Origin: Planctomycetota bacterium
GTDB taxonomy: Bacteria; Planctomycetota; Phycisphaerae; FEN-1346; JAACEH01
Length of the DNA: 11,850 nucleotides
Assembly (NCBI GenBank): GCA_016935955.1
Contig: JAFGPY010000296.1
Span: 1 to 11,850, forward strand
Reading direction: 5' to 3'
In this document: in pieces, positions 6,632 through 11,850 of the stretch
Layout: every line of letters begins with the position of its first letter
Position numbering within the stretch: position 1 is the stretch's first letter
Notes under the pieces: generated by a model
What the model was told of the DNA's origin: nothing
The model's input: the letters and a program-made list of their open reading frames with translations, nothing else
Databases searched by the model: none
Made by a program: the position numbers and the translations under genes

Positions 6632-6659
6632 TTTACATCGCTTCCCGGGTCGCTATACT
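6632..6659 (+). promoter_or_regulatory. Sigma-70-type promoter for DUF1846 gene
   Basis: TTTACA (6632-6637) and TATACT (6654-6659) are separated by 16 nt, giving a leader of about 44 nt before ATG 6710. It is back to back with the gcvT promoter: the two -35 boxes are 15 bp apart, so one bound regulator could affect both. Confidence 0.78.
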
Positions 6660-6709
6660 GGCCGCGGGTCGGCCGCGAGGGCCGACTGTTCTGCCCGGGA
6701 ACACAAATA

Positions 6710-8227
6710 ATGAGCAAGGCGTGTGGCTTCGACAACGAGAAGTATCTGCGCGAACAGACAGCGGAGATTCTGAAACGAGTAGAGCGGTTCGACGACAAGC
6801 TCTACCTGGAGTTCGGTGGCAAGCTGATGTTCGATTACCACGCCGCCCGAGTCCTGCCGGGGTACGATCCCAACGTAAAGATGCGGCTGCTGCAGCAGCT
6901 CAAGGGCCGGGCCGACATCATTGTCTGCATCTACGCCGGCGACATCGAGCGGAAGAAGCTGCGGGCCGATTTCGGCATCACCTACGATGCCGACGCCCTG
7001 AAGCTGATCGACGACCTGCGCGACTGGGACTTGTCGATCCGCGCGGTGGTCATCACGCGGTTCGACGAGCAGCCTGCGGCCAGGATGTTCAAGGCCAAAC
7101 TCCAGAACCGCGGCATTCGTGTCTACACGCATCGGGCCACCAAGGGGTATCCGACCGACGTGGACGCCATCGTCAGCGACGAGGGCTACGGGGCCAACGA
7201 GTACATCGAGACCGCGCAGCCGTTGGTGGTGGTGACCGGGCCGGGACCGGGCAGCGGCAAACTGGCCACGTGCCTGTCGCAGGTCTACCACGATCATCGC
7301 CGCGGCGGGCAGTCGGGATACGCGAAGTTCGAGACGTTTCCGATCTGGAGCATGCCGCTGAAGCATCCGGTGAACGTCGCCTACGAGGCGGCGACCGCCG
7401 ACCTGGGCGATTTCAACCTGATTGATCCGTTCCACCTGGAAGCCACGGGCGAAGTGGCCGTCAACTACAACCGCGACGTCGAGGTCTTTCCCGTCGTCAA
7501 ACGCATCCTGACGCGCATCATGGGCGGCAACGATCTGTACCAGTCGCCGACCGACATGGGCGTGAACCGTGCCGGGTTTGCCGTTGTCGACGACGAGGCG
7601 GTGCGAGCGGCTGCGCAGCAGGAAGTCATCCGGCGGCATTTCCGGTACGCCTGCGAGAATGCGATGGGGCTGGTCGAGAAGTCCGCCGTCGAACGGGCCG
7701 AATTGCTGATGGAGGAGCTTGCCGTCGAGGAGGGGAGCCGCACCGTCGTGGCTCCCGCGAGGCAGGCCGGCGACGAGGGGCGGCAAGCCGGCAAAGGCAA
7801 CAAGGGCATCTTCGTCGGGGCGGCCATCGAACTGGCCGACGGCACCATCATCCAGGGCAAGAACTCCGCCTTGATGCACGCCGCGTCGAGCCTGGTGCTC
7901 AACGCCGTCAAGCATCTGGCCGGCATTCCCGATTCGATCCATCTGCTCTCGCCGACGATCATCGAGTCGATCAGCAGCCTGAAGACCAACGTCTTCAAGG
8001 CCAGGACGGTGAGTCTGGACCTGGAAGAGACCTTAATCGCCCTGAGCATCAGCGCCGCGACCAATCCGACGGCCCAGGCGGCCGTCGAGCGGCTGACGGA
8101 ACTGCAGGGGTGCGAGGTCCACCTGACGCACATCCCGCGGCCTGGCGACGAGGCCGGGCTCAGGAGGCTCGGCGTCAATCTGACGTGCGACCCGGTCTTC
8201 TCCAGCAGCGATCTGTTCCAGCCCTGA
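6710..8227 (+). CDS. DUF1846 family protein
   Basis: Predicted 505 residues, the usual full length of DUF1846 (PF08903). Recognisable segments are GFDNEKYLREQTAEILKRVE at the N terminus, KLYLEFGGKLMFDYHAARVL at about 30-49, GRADIIVCIYAGDIERKK at about 66-83, a glycine-rich P-loop-like GPGPGSGKLATC at 177-188, and MGVNRAGFAV and IIQGKNSALMHAASSLVLNA further on. The family is soluble and widespread in anaerobes and Firmicutes, with known structures but no firmly assigned reaction; nucleotide binding through the Gly-rich loop is inference. ATG 6710 gives the conserved N terminus but has only a weak upstream purine run (CCCGGGAA), so initiation may be modest. It is a single-gene unit with its own promoter, divergent from the glycine riboswitch unit and convergent with typA. 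A charged, Gly-rich segment (APARQAGDEGRQAGKGNKG, about residues 345-363) looks like a loop insertion. Confidence 0.95.
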   Translation: MSKACGFDNEKYLREQTAEILKRVERFDDKLYLEFGGKLMFDYHAARVLPGYDPNVKMRLLQQLKGRADIIVCIYAGDIERKKLRADFGITYDADALKLIDDLRDWDLSIRAVVITRFDEQPAARMFKAKLQNRGIRVYTHRATKGYPTDVDAIVSDEGYGANEYIETAQPLVVVTGPGPGSGKLATCLSQVYHDHRRGGQSGYAKFETFPIWSMPLKHPVNVAYEAATADLGDFNLIDPFHLEATGEVAVNYNRDVEVFPVVKRILTRIMGGNDLYQSPTDMGVNRAGFAVVDDEAVRAAAQQEVIRRHFRYACENAMGLVEKSAVERAELLMEELAVEEGSRTVVAPARQAGDEGRQAGKGNKGIFVGAAIELADGTIIQGKNSALMHAASSLVLNAVKHLAGIPDSIHLLSPTIIESISSLKTNVFKARTVSLDLEETLIALSISAATNPTAQAAVERLTELQGCEVHLTHIPRPGDEAGLRRLGVNLTCDPVFSSSDLFQP

Positions 8228-8231
8228 TTCG

Positions 8232-8276
8232 GCTCGCGGTCGCGCAGCCGTGACACACGGGTCGGGTTCCGCGAGC
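8232..8276. repeat. 8-bp inverted repeat after DUF1846 gene
   Basis: GCTCGCGG (8232-8239) is the exact reverse complement of CCGCGAGC (8269-8276), with a 29-nt loop, and begins 4 bp past the DUF1846 stop. No T-run follows on either strand, so it is at best a weak transcription-end or RNA-stability element. Confidence 0.45.
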
Positions 8277-8316
8277 GGAGCGGTATTACATGAATCCCTT
8301 GGGGTGTTCGTTGTGG

Positions 8317-8421
8317 TGGGTGCCATGCCTGCTCCCGTCGCAGAGCCCGAGCACTGTCGAGGGGCAGGCATGCCGCACGGCTCCCACCTCACGCATGGCT
8401 GCGGAGCAGCCATGACACCCA
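8317..8421. repeat. MITE/REP-like palindromic element between convergent genes
   Basis: A 105-bp element is bounded by 16-bp imperfect inverted repeats: TGGGTGCCATGCCTGC (8317-8332) and GCAGCCATGACACCCA (8406-8421), 14 of 16 pairing. Inside, CATGCCTGC (8324-8332) pairs exactly with GCAGGCATG (8364-8372), and CATGGCTGC-GGA-GCAGCCATG (8394-8414) is a perfect 9-bp hairpin with a 3-nt loop. It fills most of the 220-bp gap between DUF1846 and typA, whose 3' ends converge. No transposase or clear target duplication is visible. The two-hairpin plan resembles the element at 2988-3069 although the sequences differ. Confidence 0.78.
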
Positions 8422-8447
8422 ACGGAAGAGCACTTGTCTGATACCGC

Positions 8448-10292
8448 TCAGACCTTGGCCGCGGCCTTGCGGCTGAGTTTGCGGCGGTCTATCTCGCGCA
8501 GGTAGCGTTTGCGGAGGCGAATCGACTTCGGCGTCAGTTCCACCAGTTCGTCGTCCTCGATGTATTCGAGGGCCACTTCGAGCGACATCTGTCGCGACGC
8601 CTTCAGGACCACCGTGGTGTCCTTGCTCGCGGCCCGCATGTTCGTCAGCTTCTTCTGGCGGACCACGTTGACGCCGATGTCATCGTCCTTGCAGTGTTCG
8701 CCCACGACCTGGCCTTCGTAGACCTGGTCGCCCGGCACGACGAACAGCACGCCTCGGTCGCCCAACTGGTCGGCCGCATAGGCCGTCACCTGCCCGGTGT
8801 CGGTCGCGACCATGGCGCCGTTGGTGCGGTGCGGAATCTCGCCGCGGTACGGCTCGTAGCTCTGGAAGCGGTGGTGCATGACGGCTTCGCCCTGTGTGGC
8901 GGTCAGCATGCGGTTGCGCAATCCGATCAGGCCGCGGGCCGGTATCGTGAAGTTCAGGTGCGTCTGCTTGCCGCGAGTTTCCATGCGGACCATCTCCGCG
9001 CGGCGGTCGCCCAGCAACTGCATGACCGGGCCGACGTACTCGCTCGGCACGTCCAGCACCAGCAACTCGATCGGTTCGAGCCGGTGCCCCTTCTCGTAAT
9101 GGTAGATGACCTGCGGCTTGCCGACGGTCAACTCGTAGCCCTCGCGCCGCATGTTCTCCAGCAGAATGCCCAGGTGTAGCAGCCCGCGGCCGGAGACGAC
9201 GAACTCGTCGCCGCGATCCTCGACGCGCAGGGCGACGTTCGACTGAAGCTCACGGTCCAGCCGCTCGCGAAGCTGGCGGTTGGTTGCACAGAGTCCGTCA
9301 CGACCGCCGAACGGCCCGTCGTTGATGCGGAACGTCATGTGCAATGTCGGCTCGTCGATCGGCAGCGTCGGCAGGGCCACCGGGTTCTCCGGATCGGCCA
9401 GCGTGTCGCCGATGTCCACCTGCTTCAGGCCCACCACCGCGCACAGGTCGCCGACGTCCACGTGGTCGACTTCCTTGCGGCCAAGGCCTTCGAAGCGGAA
9501 CAACTGCCCGATCCGCTGCATCGTCTGGTTGCCGTGCCGGTCAATGACCGCGATCGTGGTGGCGGTCCGCAGCGTGCCGGCGAAGACGCGGCCCACGCCG
9601 ATGCGGCCCACGTAGTCGTTGTAGTCGAGCGTCGTGATCAGGGCCTGCAGCGGCGCGGTGCCATCAAGCGACGGCACCGGCACGTAGCGGATGATGGCGT
9701 CGAACAGGGCGTGAATGTCGCCCTGACCGGCCTCCGGCAGGTTGTCGGCGTCGCTTGTCGCCCAACCTTCGCGGCCGGAGGCATAGACCGTCGGGAAATC
9801 CAGGGCGTGCTCGTCAGCCCCCAGGTCGACCAGCAGATCGAAGACCTCCTCGTGGACCTCGTGCGGGCGGGTGTTCGGGCGGTCCATCTTGTTGATGACC
9901 ACCACCGGCCGCAGCTTGGCCTCCAGGGCCTTGCTCAGCACGTACCGCGTCTGCGGCATGACGCCTTCAAAGGCGTCCACCACCAGCAGCACGCCGTCGG
10001 CCATCTTCAGCACGCGTTCCACCTCGCCGCTGAAGTCGGCGTGGCCCGGCGTGTCGACGATGTTGATGTGATAATGATCGCCGCCGCGGTCCGTGTAGCC
10101 GATAGCGCAGTTCTTCGACAGAATGGTGATGCCGCGCTCGCGTTCCAGCGGGTTGCTGTCGAGGATGCAGTCGCCATGGAGTTCGCCCTGGCGAAACTGG
10201 CCGCTCTGACGCAGCAACTGGTCGACCAGCGTTGTCTTGCCGTGGTCCACGTGAGCGATGATCGCGACGTTACGGATACTCTCTCGGGTCAT
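8448..10292 (-). CDS. typA: Translational GTPase TypA/BipA
   Basis: Predicted 614 residues, the normal length for TypA/BipA, a ribosome-associated GTPase of the EF-G/LepA group involved in 50S assembly and stress adaptation. G-domain motifs are all intact: G1 AHVDHGKT at 13-20, G2 in RERGITI at about 51-57, G3 DTPGH at 80-84, G4 NKMD at 134-137, and a G5-like YASGREG near 176. Domain II ([14 protein letters not shown]), the EF-G-like domains ([20 protein letters not shown]) and the BipA-specific C-terminal part ([20 protein letters not shown]) follow, ending in a Lys/Arg-rich tail. ATG 10292 is chosen because the family starts a few residues before the G1 strand and GAGGG (10301-10297) lies 4 nt upstream; the open frame further upstream lies in the leader. 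It is a single-gene unit with its own promoter near 10499-10527, and it converges on DUF1846 across the palindromic repeat. Confidence 0.97.
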   Translation of the reverse strand: MTRESIRNVAIIAHVDHGKTTLVDQLLRQSGQFRQGELHGDCILDSNPLERERGITILSKNCAIGYTDRGGDHYHINIVDTPGHADFSGEVERVLKMADGVLLVVDAFEGVMPQTRYVLSKALEAKLRPVVVINKMDRPNTRPHEVHEEVFDLLVDLGADEHALDFPTVYASGREGWATSDADNLPEAGQGDIHALFDAIIRYVPVPSLDGTAPLQALITTLDYNDYVGRIGVGRVFAGTLRTATTIAVIDRHGNQTMQRIGQLFRFEGLGRKEVDHVDVGDLCAVVGLKQVDIGDTLADPENPVALPTLPIDEPTLHMTFRINDGPFGGRDGLCATNRQLRERLDRELQSNVALRVEDRGDEFVVSGRGLLHLGILLENMRREGYELTVGKPQVIYHYEKGHRLEPIELLVLDVPSEYVGPVMQLLGDRRAEMVRMETRGKQTHLNFTIPARGLIGLRNRMLTATQGEAVMHHRFQSYEPYRGEIPHRTNGAMVATDTGQVTAYAADQLGDRGVLFVVPGDQVYEGQVVGEHCKDDDIGVNVVRQKKLTNMRAASKDTTVVLKASRQMSLEVALEYIEDDELVELTPKSIRLRKRYLREIDRRKLSRKAAAKV

Positions 10293-10492
10293 AAGGCCCT
10301 CATGATCTACAGGGATCGGGTGGTTTCGGGAACGCTTCGGGTGCGGCCATCGGCCACGACGAACGGTTGCGGCGGTTAGCGCTGCCGCGGGGCGGGGGGG
10401 ACTACCCAGTGCACGGCCCGCAGGGCGCGGACCAGCCGCACGAAAAGAGGCTTGTACACGGAGCCGAAAGTGTGCAGTGAACTGCCCATAGA
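10293..10492 (-). other. typA 5' leader with start-overlapping mini-frame
   Basis: The predicted start near 10492 leaves about 200 nt of untranslated leader. Its last part contains ATG AGG GCC TTA TGA (10303-10289), a four-codon frame whose stop overlaps the typA ATG as ATGA. GAGGG, the likely typA ribosome site, lies inside this mini-frame. The rest is GC-rich, with a C-run (ccccccgccccgcgg) near 10403-10389. No known leader family was recognised. Confidence 0.4.
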
Positions 10493-10498
10493 CAAGAC

Positions 10499-10527
10499 AG
10501 TATAACGGCACGAGCCACCGAAGTCAA
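10499..10527 (-). promoter_or_regulatory. Sigma-70-type promoter for typA
   Basis: On the minus strand TTGACT (10527-10522) and TATACT (10504-10499) are separated by 17 nt, both boxes 5 of 6 to consensus at ideal spacing. This is the only good minus-strand promoter seen upstream of typA. Confidence 0.83.
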
Positions 10528-10568
10528 GGGCGGCGGTCGGGTGCAGAGCGAACCGGCGGTTTGGGGCC

Positions 10569-10596
10569 TTGTCCGGGGGCGGAGCGACGGTATAAT
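10569..10596 (+). promoter_or_regulatory. Sigma-70-type promoter for TIM-barrel-like gene
   Basis: TTGTCC (10569-10574) and a perfect TATAAT (10591-10596) are separated by 16 nt, giving a leader of about 90 nt before ATG 10696. It is divergent from the typA promoter, with 41 bp between the -35 boxes. Confidence 0.72.
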
Positions 10597-10695
10597 GCCT
10601 CAGCGCTGGTTCCCCATGGTTTCCACCAGGACGGCCCTCGGTTGGGCACTCGCACGAGGCATAACAATAGGTCTGTCAAGAGAGGAACAGTAACG

Positions 10696-11559
10696 ATGGG
10701 CAGCGGTTTCCCCAGAACGACGGTAGGCGGTCTGTCGGTGTCGCGGATGATCATCGGCACCAACTGGCTGCTGGGCTGGAGCCACACGTCCAAGGCCAAG
10801 GACAACTACATCAAAGAGCACCTGTCCGATCGCAAGAAGATTGCCGACGTCCTGGAGGTCTTCTTCCGGGCCGGCGTCGACACGATCATGGGGCAGCTCA
10901 ACACCCCGCTGACGCGCGACGCCATCAAGGACGCCGAGGACCGCACCGGCGTGGGGGCCATCAAAGTCAGCACACCGCTGATCCCGGCCACGGCGAAGAT
11001 GGCCACCGAGGGCTTCGACCTGGGCGAGGTCGCCAAGGTGCTCGACGACCACGCGGCCTACGGCGCCAAGTTCATCCTGCCGCACCAGGCGACCACCGAC
11101 GCGATGGTTGACCGCTGCCTGCGGCAGGTGCGGCACATGGCCCCCCTTTGCCGTATGGTTCGCGAGCGGGGAATGATCCCGGGCCTGAGTACGCACATGC
11201 CTGAGACGATCGTCTATGCCGACGAATCGAAGCTCGACGTCGAGACCTACATCTCGATCTACAACGCCCAGGGGTTCCTGATGCAGGTCGAGGTGGACTG
11301 GACGGCCCGCGTCATCCACGCCGCGGCCAAGCCCGTGATGACGATCAAGCCGATGGCCGCCGGTCGCATCCCGCCGTTCCAAGCCCTGAATTTCGTGTGG
11401 AACACCATTCGGCCGCAGGACATGGTTACCCTCGGCACGATGAGCCCTGGCGAGGCCGCCGAGTCCATCGAATTGTCGCTGAGCATTCTCGAGCGGCGCG
11501 AGGCGAAGATCGAGCTTCAGGAGACGCGGTCGAAGAAATCGGTTAAGGCAGGCGGGTAA
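10696..11559 (+). CDS. Conserved hypothetical, TIM-barrel / aldo-keto-reductase-like
   Basis: Predicted 287-residue soluble protein; I do not recognise a named family. It begins GFPRTTVGGLSVSRMIIGTN, followed by WLLGWSHTS, with alternating strands and helices: FFRAGVDTIMGQLNTP, GVGAIKVSTPLI, HAAYGAKFILPHQATTDAMV, ERGMIPGLSTHMPETIVYAD, AAKPVMTIKPMAAGRIPP, and a C-terminal MVTLGTMSPGEAAESIELSL. The opening 'GGLxVSRMIIGT' and closing 'GTMSxxEAxExI' resemble aldo/keto reductases and related TIM barrels, but the usual Tyr/Lys catalytic pair is not evident, so a reductase activity should not be assumed. ATG 10696 has AGAGGA (10681-10686) 9 nt upstream, and a good promoter lies ahead. It ends 3 bp from a convergent sugar phosphate isomerase-like gene, also a TIM barrel, hinting weakly at carbohydrate metabolism. 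Confidence 0.85.
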   Translation: MGSGFPRTTVGGLSVSRMIIGTNWLLGWSHTSKAKDNYIKEHLSDRKKIADVLEVFFRAGVDTIMGQLNTPLTRDAIKDAEDRTGVGAIKVSTPLIPATAKMATEGFDLGEVAKVLDDHAAYGAKFILPHQATTDAMVDRCLRQVRHMAPLCRMVRERGMIPGLSTHMPETIVYADESKLDVETYISIYNAQGFLMQVEVDWTARVIHAAAKPVMTIKPMAAGRIPPFQALNFVWNTIRPQDMVTLGTMSPGEAAESIELSLSILERREAKIELQETRSKKSVKAGG

Positions 11560-11562
11560 CCG

Positions 11563-11850
11563 TCAGATCGTGCCGAGGCCCAGTTCGTCGGCCACCGCGC
11601 GAACGTGGGCCGCGGCCAGATCGTAGTCTTCCATCCTGGGCAGATGCTCCAGGCATACCGTCGTGTCCGCATCCAGCTTCGACACTTCTTTCAGGAAGAC
11701 CCGATAGTCCAATCCGCCCAGGCCCGGCCGCGCCTCGTCGAGGTGCGTGGTCAGGTTGGGTTGCAGCAGAATGTCCTTGGCGTGGCACGACCGGATGTGC
11801 GGCCCGAGCTTGGCGCAGAACTCGCGGATCAGGTCGGCATTGCCGAAGTA
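11563..11850 (-). CDS. Sugar phosphate isomerase/epimerase-like protein, C-terminal part (N terminus outside window)
   Basis: The last 95 residues of a minus-strand gene cut by the window edge, ending at TGA (11565-11563). The visible part holds CAKLGPHIRSCHAKDILL (strand and helix with the metal-site HAKD), DEARPGLGGLDYRVFLKEV and TTVCLEHLPRMEDYDLAAAH. The HxKD, RPGxGxxDY and LEHL pattern is typical of the C-terminal half of xylose-isomerase-like TIM barrels (AP endonuclease family 2), which isomerise or epimerise sugars or act on inositol-type substrates using a divalent metal. The exact substrate cannot be told. The gene converges on the TIM-barrel-like gene with a 3-bp gap, so transcripts must overlap or end inside coding sequence. 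Confidence 0.88.
   Translation of the reverse strand, partial: YFGNADLIREFCAKLGPHIRSCHAKDILLQPNLTTHLDEARPGLGGLDYRVFLKEVSKLDADTTVCLEHLPRMEDYDLAAAHVRAVADELGLGTI

Noticed and set aside
6653..7942. 429-codon minus-strand open frame
   Set aside because: Antisense to DUF1846 with no domain; it would also overlap the mapped promoter.
8250..8441. 63-codon plus-strand open frame
   Set aside because: It runs through the palindromic element and has no ribosome site or domain.
9339..10379. 346-codon plus-strand open frame
   Set aside because: Antisense to typA; the translation is rich in Val/Ala/Gln/His/Arg and matches nothing known.
10293..10511. N-terminal extension of TypA
   Set aside because: The open frame continues upstream, but the residues do not fit the family and the stretch lies inside the predicted leader.

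Overview
This is a GC-rich bacterial window with mostly compact intergenic gaps, clear sigma-70-type promoters and small palindromic repeats between genes. The gene content suggests an anaerobic or facultatively anaerobic bacterium: ferredoxin-fused Mrp/MinD ATPases with NifX-type proteins, a DUF1846 protein, TypA and a GcvT-SHMT fusion. The overall style (high GC, uncharacterised TIM-barrel proteins, hairpin-rich dispersed repeats) fits Planctomycetota/Phycisphaerae-like genomes, but this lineage guess is inference. No rRNA, tRNA, CRISPR array, transposase or phage gene was seen.

Region 1 (1-3505, plus strand) looks like one operon. It holds the tail of a Gly/Met/Arg-rich protein, a 629-residue protein made of two ferredoxin-containing Mrp/MinD-type ATPase modules fused head to tail, a DUF5320-like Gly-rich protein with a C-terminal helix, and two small NifX/ORP-type (Nitro_FeMo-Co domain) proteins. 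The set recalls the orange-protein (ORP) loci of anaerobes such as Desulfovibrio, where separate Fe-S MinD-like ATPases are encoded with NifX-family proteins that can hold a Mo-Cu cluster. Between the two NifX-type genes lies a hairpin-rich element flanked by 47-bp direct repeats of the 3' end of the first one.

Region 2 (3546 to about 6616, minus strand) is a single-gene unit: a strong promoter, a textbook tandem glycine riboswitch, a long leader with a possible terminator stem, and a GcvT-serine hydroxymethyltransferase fusion. Together these predict a glycine-induced enzyme that couples T-protein chemistry to serine/glycine interconversion. The SHMT half is divergent.

Region 3 (6632-8227, plus) is a DUF1846 gene with its own promoter, back to back with the riboswitch promoter. 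It is followed by a 220-bp convergent gap holding palindromic repeats. Region 4 (8448 to about 10527, minus) is typA/bipA, with a strong promoter and a roughly 200-nt leader. Region 5 (10569-11559, plus) is an uncharacterised TIM-barrel-like protein, divergent from typA. It meets the C-terminal part of a sugar phosphate isomerase/epimerase-like gene (minus strand, cut by the window edge) tail to tail with a 3-bp gap.
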